Source: Gamarada debralockiae
Taxonomy: Eukaryota; Ascomycota; Leotiomycetes; Helotiales; Hyphodiscaceae
Assembly (NCBI GenBank): GCA_002803225.1
Contig: NXFV01000168.1
Coordinates: 62,001-126,000 of the forward strand
Direction: 5' to 3'
Length of the DNA: 64,000 bases
Below the pieces are notes generated by a model. It was given only the letters and a program-made list of their open reading frames with translations, was not told the origin of the DNA and made no database searches. Positions within the stretch are counted from its first letter, which is position 1; the number at the start of each line of letters is the position of its first letter. The position numbers were made by a program, and so were the translations under genes. Below, one piece after another: positions 42,721 through 55,160 of the stretch.

Positions 42721-45700
42721 ATGACATCGAACGGGAATACAACCTTGGGCGCTACGGACGAAGAGCAGATCTGGGAATGGAATCGGGACCGTCCCAGAGG
42801 TTGTCAGTGCCTGCATCCATTCGTTCGTTCATCTCGCACTTTGAGTCAACCGGCCCTCCCCACACTATCCTCTTGGGATGGAGATTTTACATATGGCGAG
42901 CTTGAAGGTCTCTCATCAACCCTGGCAGCCTACTTGGAGACTCAGGAAGTGGGCCTGAAGTCTTTGTACTTCTCTGCTTCGAAAAATCAAATGGACCATA
43001 ATCTCCATGCTGGCGGTGCTCAAAGCCGGGGGGCATTCGATCCCTTGATTCTACTCTACCCCGAAACAGGATTAGTCAGGTTGTTGGACAAACTGAAGCT
43101 CGAATTATTCTGACCTGCAACGAGATGGACGATTCAATTTTTGTGGTGGACGAAAAAACTATGATGGCCCGTACCAAGGGACAGCAATCCTCGTCATCTT
43201 TCAGTCCAAAGAATGCAGCCTCCTGCATCTTCACTTCTGGATCTACCGGCTTACCCAGGGGCGTAGTTGTGGAACATGAACAGCTTAGCACGTATTCTCT
43301 TGTTGGTGGGAAAGCTATGGGTTTCGAGGGCAAGCCGCGGATGCTGCAGTTTGTCTCATACTTTTGACGCGTCTCTCATTGAGATTTTCAGCACATTGGT
43401 CTTTGGTGGATGCGTGTGTATTCCGTCCGATTCGGAACACATGAACAGCATTGTTCAAAAAAATGGACAGAATGAAAGTTATATATGCGGTTTTCTCGCC
43501 ATCTCTCAGCAACATTTTTTTGGACAATTTGGAAGCACCCAGCACTATGATTCTTGGCGCCGAGAAAATCCCGCCCACCCTCGTCCAGCGCTTGACTTCA
43601 AAGCCGAAAGTATGGCCTACCTATGGCCCCACCGAAACTTGCTATGTCTGCTTGTAGGTGAATAATAGCAAATCGACCTCTGGAGTAGGTGATATTGGAC
43701 GAGCCATGACAGCACGGCCATGGATCGTGGAAGTTGGCGATATCAACAAGCTTGCAGCAATCGGCGCTGTAGGAGCGCTGCTTCTCGAGGGTCCTGTTGT
43801 AGCTCGTGGCTATCTGAACGACGCAGAAAAGAGCTCGATGGCCTTATCCCAATCCCTCAGTGGATGCTCAGTCACGTGAAGCAACCTCCCGGCCGATTTT
43901 ATCGCACTAGAGACTTAGCGAAGTATAACAGTGATGGATCAATCAAGTTCTTAGGTCGAATAGATAATCAGATCAAGATCAGAGGACAGCGTCTCGAAAT
44001 GGGCGAGGTGGAGCACTACTTGCAGAAGTCTCTCGCCGATGTTGCGGATGTGAAGGAAGTCGTGGTGGAGCTTATTGCCCCCTGGGCGAGAACACTTCCC
44101 CTGTCCTAGCGGCATTTCTACCACTGGACCCGAATGGTATAGACTCATTTTGGTACTTGAGCTGGCAAGAGAACCGTCCATCGACCTTTGTGATCCCAGG
44201 CATGAAGAAGCAGAGGTTGGCAAAACTGGTTTTGGAGGCGAAAACAAAGCTGGCTACATTTGTCCCAACTTACGCGATACCTTCTTTATACATTCCCCTA
44301 AAGAAAGTACCGCTTTTAACGGCCCTCAAAGTGGACTGAAAACTACTGCGAAACATGGCAGGGAGTTTTTCTATATCACAGCTCTTAGGCTTTGGTGCTT
44401 TGAGTCCAAGTACGACCACATCGCCAAGTGATCTGCCGTTTTCGTCAGCGGAGAGTGGACTGCAAAGTATTGGGCACAGGTCTTGAAGGTTGACCCCAAG
44501 AGCGTCAATATGACCCACAATTTTCTGTGGCTGGGAGGTGAATCAGTCTCTGCCATTGCGCTTGTTGCAGCGGCGCGGTCTGAGAGAATGTTTTTGACAG
44601 TTGGAGACATATTAAAACGGCCAGTACTGCCTGATATGGCATTTTTCGTGACCTGCATTCAGAGTCGGGCATACAACCTTTCGCTCTGGTGGATGATATC
44701 TCTCTTGCACGTCTGCGCGATGCAGCGTGTATCCAATGTAATATAAAGGGGGATCTTATCGAGGACATTTGCCCTTGTTCACCAATGCAGCGCGGACTTC
44801 TAACGCTCTCTGTCAAACAACCCGAATCCTACATGATGCAATCGGTGTTTTCGCTACCATCCTCCTTGGACGTACAAAAATTCAAAGCTGCGTGGCAAAC
44901 GATCGCATCCTCCCACCTATCTTACGAACTCGATTCTTCAAGGATGGATCAGAGGGGTCGTTCCAGGTGGTACTCAAAGAAGCCAGACATCGAGAAGACT
45001 AGCCCTGATTCATTCCTCGCTGAGGATAAGAATAATACCATGGAAATTGGATGCCCGATGTCTCGACTCGCTATCCTCGAGCAACCTAACAGTGGGTATA
45101 AATTCGCCTGGACCGTACACCACTCATTGATAGACGGATGGAGCAACGCGCAAGTTCTGAAGTGCATCGAACAAGACTCCTTGGGTCTTCTGTTGGCTCC
45201 TGTCACGCCATACAACTAATTCATACAATACCTCTCCAATATCGATGCGACTTCCTCAAAGTCTTTTTGGGCCCGCCAATAGATAGACTTTCCCGCCCCA
45301 TCCTTTCCGCAGCTTCCCTCTCCGACTTACCAGCCAGTTGGCAATGCTACACTTCAACATCGATTTTCTGTGGGCCGGCAATCTCGAAGTTCTTTCACCA
45401 CCGCAACAATTATCAAAGCGGCATGGGCATTGCTGATAGGGTCATACTCGAATGCAAGCGATGTGGTAACTGGCATGACGCTGAACGGCCGCGCTGCTTC
45501 GTTCGTTGGAGTTGGAAACGTACTTGGCCCAACTCTAGTGACAATTCCTCTTAGGACACAGTTCGGAAGAGATCAGCTTGTCAATAACTTGCTGCAAAAA
45601 ATCCAGGAGCGGTACATTGAAACGATCCCTTTCGAGCAGCTCAGCCTTTCGGAGATAAAACGACTCAGTCCTGATGCTAAGGCGGCCTGCGATTTTCAGA

Positions 45701-48700
45701 CTTTATTGGTGGTTCAGTCAACGTAAGAATGTTTGAAAGTCCCCGGCTTGTTTTCGTCTGCGCAAGATGTCCTTCTATCTTTGGATTACGGACTGACTCT
45801 GGAATGTGAGCTTAGATCGAGTTCGGGCTCTTCGAGAAAAGCCCAGTTGAAGGCTACATATGATGTTCACCTTCTCAATGAAGTGCAGATTCAACGAATC
45901 CTCCATCAATTTGGCCATATCCTCCACCAGCTCTGCATCGAAACACCTTCTTTATGGGTGTCTAATATGCAGTCCCTTAGCCATGTAGACTTGAAGCAGG
46001 TATTCTCTTGGAATGCGACTGTTCCAGAATCATACGAACATTGTGTTCACGATCTCATCGAAAATCGCACATCGGTGTACCGATATCATCCCGCAATCTG
46101 TTCTTGGGATGGCGATCTGAGTTATGGAGAGCTTGATGATCTGTCGTCCCATCTATCCTCGTATCTGGTGGCTCGTGAAAACATTGGCCCTGAAATCTTA
46201 GTACCAGTTTGCTTCGAAAAATCCAAACGGGCGGTTGTTGCCATGCTTACGGTTCTCAAGGCTGGTGGAGCATGCGTGCCTCTCAGTCCTGCGCACCCAG
46301 TCATTCGTCTGAAGACAATTATCGAAGATTTGGGTCACAATTGTGCCGGCATATTCTTGACATCGGCATTGACCGAAAACGTATTTGACGGTATGAAGTC
46401 TACACTCAGCATCAATTCTTCACTGCTCAGTACACTGCCAACAAATGGCTTCAGCACCCCGACAACTGCATCTCCTAGAAAGGCTATGCCAGACAATGTT
46501 GCATTCGTTATCGCTACGTCAGGCTCGACGAGCAAACCAAAAGAAATAGTGCTTGAACATTCCGCAATTTGTACTTCTGCTCGAGACCATGGCAAAATGA
46601 TAAAGCTTGGCCCGCACTCCAGAGTTTTACAGTTCGCCGCATACACTTTCGATATCAGTTTTGGCGATATCTTTGTGACGCCTATACATGGCGGGTGCAT
46701 TTGCATTCCTTCAGAACACGATAGGATGAATAAACCTTCCAGGTGCAATCCGGTCTATGAACGTCAATCATGTTAGCCTTACCGCTGCAGTGGCGAGTGA
46801 CCTGTATCCTCAAGACCTTAAAAGTCTGAAGATTCTTGTTGTTGCGGGCGAGGCATGATCGGAGAAGTCGTGGATAGATGGGCAGACCACCCCAATGTCT
46901 TGGTTCCAATCGGCGCTGTGGGCGAACTGCTGATCGAGGGTCCAGTCTTGGCAAGAGGACATCTGGATGACGAAGCTCGCACAAAGTTGGCATTTATTCA
47001 TGATCCAGCCTGGATACAAGATGAAGTATTCCATAAGACTTCCACATGTCGATTCTATCGAACAGGAGACCTTGCGCGCTACACTCCCGATGGCCGCATA
47101 AGTTTTGTTGGACGAAAAGACGATGGCAAGATCAAGTTGCGAGACAAAGGGTTGAGACGGACGAGGTCGAATATCTATTACGGGCATGTCTCTCAAACCA
47201 TGCCGAGTCTGTGGTATCGATCATCAAGGTCAATGGACAAACAAAGCTTGCTGCATTCCTGGAGATGGAGACGTCGCTGACGAGTGGCAAAGGAGAGGTA
47301 AGCGGGAATGACACAACCCTCATCCCAGTACATATTGCAGACTCTCCAGCACAGCTTGACCTTTTCAGGTCTATGACCAAGGGAATAGAGAGAAACTGTC
47401 TTCTTTGTTGCGGGGTTACATGGCCCCATCTTTATTCATCCCAGTCTCCCTCTTTCCATATCCGGCAATGCCGATCGCAAAAAGTTGCAGCGTCTGGTCG
47501 TGGACTTATCCATTGACCAGCTTTCAGGCCTCCGTCAAAGCGGAGCGATAAGCGCCCCTCCTTCGACAGTTACGGAGCGGCGCTTGGCAGCTCTTTGGGA
47601 GCAATTACTGAAGGTGACAGGAATTGGAATCGATGATAACTTCTTCCAGAGAGGAGGTGGCTCAATTGGCGCAATATGACTCGTTACAGCCGCTCGACGC
47701 AGCGGATTATCTATTACAGTGGATGCGATATTCAAAAATCCACTCTATCCGAAATGGCATTGGCAATCTGCGGTGACGTGAAGGAGGTCTGGGAAATTCC
47801 GCCGTACTCACTCTTGAACATTGCTGAAGTCGGACATCTCTGCGAAGAGGCGTCTCTCAGTGTAATATTACAAGGGAGGGGGTTGACGACATATACCCTT
47901 GTACATCGCAACAAATATATTTGATCCACGGCGGCAATACCCAGGAGCATCAAGCTCAATGCGTGTATGACGTACCGGCGTCGCTCGACTTAGACAGGTT
48001 TCGTAGCGCGTGGAACTCTGTTACGAATGCACATGATATTCTTCGAACACGGATCATCGGTACCCCTTCGGGCTATTTAATGTGGTCTTACGACGGCGTA
48101 CGGAATCCTCACTCGAAGCATACCTCAAAGAAGACCGGATGGCCAATTATGGCCTACGGAGGTCGGCTCCAGCGCTTCTGTATTGTGAAAGACAACTATC
48201 TTGGGAAAAATTCTTTTCTTTACCGCCCAGCATTCGTCTTACGACGCCTGGTTACTCTACTTGTTGGCAAAAGACCGAGACCACGCTTATCATTACGGTG
48301 TTTCCGCTGCCGCAGGCTCAAATTTCAACCCATATATCAAGCCCTTGATTCAGGACTCCTACACTGTACAAGAGTGCAGCTCGTGCCTTCTGGCAATCGC
48401 ACCTAGCTGGGACGAAATCGAAGCCCCTGATTATCGTTCCAGAAGGGCATCGAGTATTCCCACTCTGGTTAAGCGAGATTTTAAGCTGTCCAAATCTAAA
48501 GGATCCGGCGTTACGACCTCTACAATGATTGAAGTTGCGTGGGCTATGGTCTTCTCCAGAATCATAAAAGAGGAAGATGTCGTCCTCGACATCCTCCAAC
48601 ATGGTCGAAATGCTCCTCTTGTCGGGGTGATGGACTTGACCGCTCCTACCATCACTGCTGTTCCTTTTCTCATTCGCGTCAAACTCGAGGAAAAGTCTCA

Positions 48701-49184
48701 CATTCTGCTTCAAAAGGCCCAAGATCAACTGAGTGATATGGATTCTTTTGAACATATGAGCTTTGACAATATCTCGAAGCTTGACCCGGACGTCGTATTG
48801 GCCTGCAAGAATTCTGTTAGAGTCCATATCCTTCCGCCGTTGAGCGACCTGTAGCAAGACGAGGCATTGTAAAGGATATTGATTAGCCTACGAGATGGGT
48901 TGAACCTTGCTTCGCTTTACCTTTTCCGAGTCGATTGCGTCGTGAACGAAGATGGAATAGGGGTTGAAGCTAATTTCGACAAGGGTTTGATTTCTCCGGA
49001 TCAAGTCAATACATTCTTCGATCAATTTCAGAGCATCATTATGCAGCTTGCAGCGGCGGATGCAGAGCAAAAGATAGGAGACATCACGCTCTCTGGTATT
49101 GCGGACCACAACTTAGTTCTGATGGAATCTACTGCAGCAGAATCGGCTGCGGTGAAGCAAGCTATGCTGGCAAGACCTTCTTAG
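42721..49184 (+). pseudogene. non-ribosomal peptide synthetase, two modules A-T-C-A-T-C, many frameshifts
   Basis: Domains are recognisable in order but in changing frames. A1 spans 42829-44100: [14 protein letters not shown] near 43236, then TYGPTETC near 43622 in another frame, then [13 protein letters not shown] near 43910, with Arg where Gly is usual in RTGDL. T1 has LGGESVS with the carrier Ser at about 44543. C1 runs 44750-45960 with HHSLIDGW at 45118. A2 covers 46000-47300, with SGSTSKPKEIVLEH near 46519 and FYRTGDLARYTPDGR near 47061. T2 has FFQRGGGSIG (Ser codon about 47662). The final C domain (47750-49150) has QHSSYDAW near 48228, like fungal terminal condensation domains. At least ten frame changes plus in-frame stops occur, with no introns to explain them. 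The product of the ancestral enzyme is unknown. Confidence 0.88.
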
Positions 49185-50509
49185 CCCTCAATCTGGCATA
49201 CAACTAATGACACTTCAGACTCCTCAACTCCATCATCCAAACCGGTTACCGGTTCGTTCGTGATCGGTCGCTGGTGATACGTGTTCTTCATCGCTTGGGT
49301 TGCTTCCAGGCGATCAGTCAACTCCAGTCTATCACGCATTATCCACACTTGTCAAGTCGCACAAACTTTACCTCAAAACTTGTTGTCCGCGCTCGCCACG
49401 TACTCAAACCGGCACATGATATTTCCGAGCAAGTCCATTCCGACTGCACTGGCCAAGCTGCGATCGAGAATATAGAGTTGAAATTGGCGGTGACACCTAA
49501 ATGCCTCATTTTATTTCCCCTGAAAATTTGACTTGGAACAGGAGGTAAATTCACCGCCAGGTACGGAGATGAGTCCGTTGCAGTGAAGAGGGAGGCTCCT
49601 TGTGAGTTAGTTGAATAAGGGGATGCGGTGAGTGCGGTGTGTGAAGCATAGCGTTTCGGGCCCCAATTACCAAGATTGCGATCTAGTGGTTACCCAGCGC
49701 TTCCCAAACTCAATCAGCTCGGCCGAGCGGCGGACTGCAAACTTTCTGTATGTTGACTGACATAGGGGTTATGCGAGCGGCGACTAAACATCAAACGGTC
49801 CGCCCGAAACATCCGACCGTTAGTGGTCGTCTCGTCGTACAGTCATGTAGACCGCAATTCTTCAACGATAATCCTGCCTTCAACGCACCTAAACTTTTTG
49901 GGGAAGCGTTCTGTGGTCAAAGCTTCGGGCCCACCCTCGCAAAGAATCTCCAGGTTTTAGGATGAACCCTGGAAGCGACAACACATCAAGCGATCAACCA
50001 AGTCTTAACTGGACTCGGATATATTATTGCCTTCGACATTTACCATTTTACGATCGACTTGTCAAGTCCCCATGCAGTTCAATGGCACAAATGAAGAGCC
50101 TTGCCTCTTCTGACATTCCTCCCCGAGGCAGGTGGAACTGCGCTGCAGGATCTGAGACGCTCCTAACCCTACAGCGCAACGTCACCCTGTCGCGGTACAA
50201 ACACCCCAGTACTTGACTTTGCATCGGTCAAGATTCTCGAAAATTCCTTAACATGTCTCTCGTCCCATCTTACGATTCCTCTTCCCCTGTCTATCATCCT
50301 TACCGCCGGGATTGACGACATGCAATATCAACGTGGCATGGTCTTCACCGCCTCCAATCCCGAGTGGGCGAGTCAGACTATTCCCTTAATATATTAGTGG
50401 TAGTTATTCCAACGGTAACCGCAACACCATCGAGTTCTTTGAAATTGAAGCTAGAAAGTATCGCTATTCAGCCAAAAAAATCTTCAGACAATACTTTTAA
50501 ATTCTAAAT
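49185..50509. other. intergenic
   Basis: About 1.3 kb between the NRPS pseudogene and the dioxygenase gene. A perfect palindrome with 7-bp arms (AACCGGT-T-ACCGGTT) lies at 49240-49254. No gene supported. Confidence 0.45.
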
Positions 50510-51685
50510 ATGGCCCCAAGTCGAGTCGACGACGATTTGTCGGAACCAAAGACCAGCTACGATATCAATGTTCCATACCACGCACTGTCCGAAGAATACG
50601 AAAAGCGTATCAAGGGTCGGACAGAATTTCCTCAATATCTTCCTGTATGGGAGGAAGGGTTATGGCACGACGACTTCCCACCATTTGAATTTCACGATCC
50701 GGCTCTTCGGGCTAACAAGAAGAAGCCAAACCTCTTCCGAGATGGCGTTGCCGCCCAACCCATCACCCCAAGGATGGGCACGATCTTGACAGGTGTCAAA
50801 CTAGAAACTCTCTCGAAAGAAGCAAAGGACGAGCTGGCTCTTCTGATTTGCGAACGAAAATTTGTGGTGATCCGAGATCAACTCGAGTTCCTGAAAACCG
50901 GGCCTCAATTCCAAGTGGATTTCATGGAACACTATGGCAAGCTTAGTCTTCAACCCGTCACCGGCGCCGTTAAGGGGTTTCCACAATTCCACATCATCCA
51001 CCGAGATGGAAATGAAGAGGAGATCGAGCAGTTCTTCAAACACAAAATGACCACAACGATATGGCATCACGATGTCAGTTACGAGAGGCAGCCTCCTGGA
51101 TACGTTATGCTTGGCATCTTAGCTTGCCCAGATGTCGGAGGTGATACTGTTGTTGCAGACATGTCCATGGCGTACAAACGCCTTTCACCAGCATACCAAC
51201 AAATGCTCAATCAATTGAGAGCCATCCATACGTCCGAGAACTTGATTGCTCACGCAAAAAGAGCCAAGGGTGTTGTTCGGGCCGACCCCATCGACTCCAA
51301 CCACCCAGTTGTCCGTGTCCATCCCGTTACTGGCGAGAGAGCCATTTTTCTGAATATGGAATGGCCAAAAGAAATCATCGGCCTGAAGGATCTAGAAGCA
51401 GAGTCTGTTACGAGATTCTTGATGGATCAAGTGCGAATGGGCCATGACTTTCAAGCAAGAGTTCGGTGGGAAAAGCATTCTGTAGTTATGTTTGATGGAA
51501 GAACGACACTTCGTAAGGACTCCATGACTATTTTACAATGCGCCCAACTAACATAACATTCAGATACGGGAACCGTAGATTATGACACCAGTCTGCAAGC
51601 TCGTCATCTATTCCGACTTGCGGCGATGACGGAAATTCCAATCTCTGTTACTGAAAGTGAACGGCAGCTCGATGGACGCGTATGA
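50510..51685 (+). CDS. TauD/TfdA-type Fe(II)/2-oxoglutarate dioxygenase
   Basis: Oxidises a small substrate with Fe(II), O2 and 2-oxoglutarate; relatives include sulfonate dioxygenases such as yeast Jlp1. Exons 50510-51512 and 51564-51685 give 374 residues. The iron-binding HxD is in IWHHDVSYERQPPGY, and the distal His is in RTTLHTGTVDYD. The codon for that His is split by the 51-nt intron (C in exon 1, AT in exon 2); without splicing the His would be lost. The 2-oxoglutarate-binding Arg is probably in HLFRLAAMTE. The protein appears intact, unlike the NRPS upstream. It may have been a tailoring enzyme of that cluster or an unrelated sulfur-scavenging enzyme. Confidence 0.92.
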
Positions 51686-52526
51686 TAAGAGAAAACCTGC
51701 ATTCCATTGAACCATTGCATTTCAGCGGGTCTTGTTGCATTGTTTTTAGCGATGTACTATACAAAGTATACGAGCATCTTTCCAAGATCACTTGCTACCC
51801 ACAAAATTGCTTCCACGAGCTCCTACGTCCATGATGGCGAGGAGGCCTCTTTTGCCTATCCTTCAAAGGTTCCCCATTTTGGTCCGGCTTCGGAAACCCC
51901 TTTCCGGAGCTACAGATGGCGTCAAAATAGGGTTGCCTGCAGGCCGTTGCAAACGATGTGCCTCCTGTCAATCACACAGCATATCTTAAACGTGCGAAAT
52001 TTCGCAATAAAACGGCATGTTGCAAGGGCTTCAGCAATCATTGATCATCCAACTGTCGTGTTGTCCCGGTCTCTCGCTACTTTTTGAGCGTTCCTGAAGG
52101 TCATCTCACGCCATCTCCGGGAACGGGCTGGACCGCTTCGTTGAATGTTGTCGCCGCATCTTTCACCGATCTAGCGTTACACAACGCGAGATGCGAATCA
52201 TTCGGATTCGAGAACATAGTCGACGGGTCACAAGAAATGCAGACAGAGCCATGAACAGAGATAGAGCCGTCTGCCTGAATCACGTACACTACTCCGCGTC
52301 GCGTCTGCCGACCTCTCGGATGATCCTCCTGATGGCAGAATTGCCAGAGTATCTATCTTGGTCGCGCAAGTGTGCTACTTTCCTACAGAGATTGCGAGGA
52401 GTACGAAACGGGACCTTGATGTGGATTACATTTGTGCCACATTGCTACAGCAAAGCTGAGAGCTCAATTGGCCTGTTGTTGAAATCGCTTGGACAATGGG
52501 AACTTCACGTCAAACTAAGGAACTAA
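51686..52526. other. intergenic, possible gene relic
   Basis: About 840 bases between the dioxygenase (+) and the reductase (-). A plus frame near 52310-52450 (ARVSILVAQVCYFPTE, then LDVDYICATLLQQ) has protein-like composition but no start and ends at TGA. A minus frame at 52101-52289 (MYVIQADGSISVHGSVCIS) also looks protein-like. Neither is assigned. Confidence 0.35.
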
Positions 52527-53590
52527 CTAGCTCGAATCCTCTGCCCATACATCGTATCCGAACATATCTCTCGGATTCACAAACCGATATTGCCTACCCT
52601 CAGCAACCTTGTTTACCTCCTCGAACTCCCGGTCACTCAATTCGATCAGCTCAAAGTTGCTTCTGATCCTCTCATCATTGGAGCTTTTTGGTAGCACAAC
52701 ATAACCCCTCTTCAAACCCCATGCAATCAGAATCTGGGCTACACTCACACCCCTCTTCCTTGCCAGGGTATTCAACTCCGCATTAGTCGAGACTCTCTCG
52801 TTCGTGGTAGGGACCTGGTCTTGCGATCCGAGTGGAGAATATGCAACTGGCAGAATATTGTGAGACCGGCAGTAGTCGATGAGCTCCGTGTTTGGCAGAA
52901 AAGGGTGGATCTCAACTTGGTTGATGGCAGGTTTGATCTCTGCATATTTGAGAAGCGCTTCAAGTCCCGAGATGGTCCAATTGGAAACTCCTATCGATCT
53001 GGTCTTGCCAGCTCTATAAAGCTTCTCAAGTGCTCTCCAGATGGGCTCCGGGTTCTGTGTGAGCTCGTTTTTGAGGATGTACTTGACAGAATCAGCTGGA
53101 TCAGGTAAGAGGTGGGGATCTGAAGCCATACCTTGCCATCAGGGCCAAGTTTGACTTTATTGTTCTCCGTCTTTTCAACAGCAAACGGCCAATGAATCAA
53201 GAAACAGTCGACATAATCTGTTCTCAGCATCTTCAAGCTATTATTCAAACTCCACTCCACATCCTCAGCCTCAGAAAGATGCGGCCATACTTTCGTCGTG
53301 ATGAAGATGTCCGACCTCTTGACAGTTGGATTTCTGTCTAACCATTCTTTGAGACCAGTTCCAACTTCATCTTCGTTCAAATAACTGAGATACCGTGAGA
53401 TTCTGGTTAATGCTTACTTCGAGAAAACTTACTACCAAGCGCAATCGAGATGTCTATATCCGGCATCAAGAGCCGTCACGACTGCCGCATGTGTCAGACC
53501 AGCCACCCCCTCTTTGGCAAACGTGCCAAATCCTAGGGCTGGAATTTGGACCCCATTGTTGAGTGTCAAGATGGGTGTGGGTTTAGACAT
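52527..53590 (-). CDS. aldo-keto reductase
   Basis: NADPH-dependent carbonyl reductase of the AKR fold, similar to fungal glycerol dehydrogenase and xylose reductase types. Exons 53433-53590, 53132-53384 and 52527-53081 give 321 residues, full length. The catalytic tetrad is present: Asp in DAGYRHLDCAW, Tyr just after it across the first intron (AWYYLNEDEVG), Lys in TTKVWP and His in FLIHWPF. Cofactor-site segments are GVSNWT, NQVEIHP, YSPLGSQ and VLPKSSN with a following Arg. The second intron (50 nt) must use an AAG acceptor at 53082-53084 to join LGPDGK to YILKNELT. Substrate cannot be told from sequence. Confidence 0.93.
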
Positions 53591-54752
53591 AATTCAGCGG
53601 AATTCTTTAGCTGAAAAGAGGGGTTTCGATGGAGGGCTCAGAGGAAAAATGTATCCGGTCAAACTACAAGCGTGCTGCAGAACCCTTCCGCGTACAGAAT
53701 CTAGGCGAGGTATCCCAGTTGTTATCCATGGGTTGAAGACCACGTGCAAGTGGACGCAGCCGTGCCGCATGCACTGTCAAGGATTGTGCTTCTTGGCGGG
53801 TGAGAAATGTTCCGTGCCCGAAGAACTATTTGCACACCGACTGTCATCGAAGTACCCAGATATTCTACAAGGTGTGGAAGGCAATTTCGGCGAGCTCTCA
53901 TCTCAATTTCTCTTGAGATTGAGATTGAACGAATACCTCCCGAGTCCGTTTTGAAACTATATGAGACTTCAAATCTTCACTCGTCCACATCTCGCCCGCA
54001 GGATCCCTTGTCCAGGCTGCGCGGCCCGACCCGAGGCAACGGATCTCTCAACGTCTCGCAATATTAATTTAATCTCTCAGGCCTTCATCTGTTAGATATT
54101 AGATCTGTTGGATTTAGTATTTCTCGTGATATAATAGGCCAAAGCTAGACCTCTCTTCTCGACTCCTGATCGTCGATTTCCACGTTAAATCCAACTTCAA
54201 AGGCCTCAGGGTCATTGTTTGGCAGTGTCCTTTGGTTGGAGTTTCGCGGTGAATTAAAGGATGTTATCCTTTGGGTCAGATATTAGATTTGTCTTCGTTG
54301 TCTTTGAGTACAATAGTGCATGCTACCAGGCAACGGAGTCCCTTCGCCGATTTGGTTAAAGGGCCCCAAGAATACAGGACTAAGCATTGATCCCCGCCTG
54401 TGTGAAGCTTCTTGTGGTATTGAAGATTGGAAGATTATTCAAGGAGTGTCAGGTTGTGATTGGAGGTTGCTCAAAGTAGACTCAAATCTTCAAAAGGAGC
54501 ACTTTGTCTGCAGAAACGTATTGGATCTTCGATAATTTGGTGGCAGTCCGTATGTCTCTAAGTGCAATTAAAGATTGAGATATCAACAAAACACCGGCCT
54601 GTCTTCACCTGATGTTCATAGTGAAGCACACTTTAGACCCAATACTGTTCTATACATTGCTCCCATTAGCGATCCATAGTCTTACAACAACAATTGACAC
54701 AAGCCGAAGTGCCAAAGCTCAATAACTCCGTCTCAATCTGTTCTCCTACTTC
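53591..54752. other. intergenic
   Basis: About 1.16 kb between the start of the reductase gene (-) and the stop of the DUF202 gene (-). Small frames only, no recognisable motif; AT-rich near 54060-54130. Confidence 0.45.
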
Positions 54753-55160
54753 CTAATCCTTGACAGCCTTCTCCGAATTAACAACCAGCCATCCCCCACC
54801 CACCGCAATGCCCGCCGATGTGACAGCAACCAACGCAATACCCGCGATATTCGGTCTGAACAGTCCCCTCTGAAGCAATCTCATGCTAACAAAATATCTC
54901 GTCGTTCCATAACTCAAACATCCTGCACCGCTACCAACAAGCACCGCCGATGGAATCTTCAGATCACTATGATCGTGTTTGAGTACTGGAGAGAGGGCTT
55001 CAAGAGCGTCAAGTTTGGCGAGAGCTACGCCGAGAGCAACGAAACCGAGGCCAGTCCGAGTCCAGGACAAGAAGGTGCGTTCGTTGGCTAGATGATCACG
55101 TGCTACTGACCCAGTGTTGGCGATGGGCTTTGCGGAGAGGAGGTTGAAGAGTCGGGACAT
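54753..55160 (-). CDS. DUF202 family membrane protein
   Basis: 135 residues in one exon. The family signature is ARDHLANERTFLSWTRTGLGFVALGVALAK at residues 20-49, a conserved Asn-Glu-Arg-Thr-x-Leu-x-Trp stretch leading into the first membrane helix. Two more helices follow (SAVLVGSGAGCLSYG and IAGIALVAVTSAGIAVGGGW). DUF202 proteins in fungi are short three-helix membrane proteins; some are linked to the vacuolar membrane (yeast Vtc1-like topology), but the function of this one is unknown. The start is the first ATG of the frame. Confidence 0.9.
   Translation of the reverse strand: MSRLFNLLSAKPIANTGSVARDHLANERTFLSWTRTGLGFVALGVALAKLDALEALSPVLKHDHSDLKIPSAVLVGSGAGCLSYGTTRYFVSMRLLQRGLFRPNIAGIALVAVTSAGIAVGGGWLVVNSEKAVKD

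Noticed and set aside
42721..49184. Reading the NRPS frames as exons of a working gene
   Set aside because: Frame changes occur inside core motifs with overlaps or gaps of a few bases and no GT-AG intervals of usable size; RNA evidence would be needed to revive this idea.
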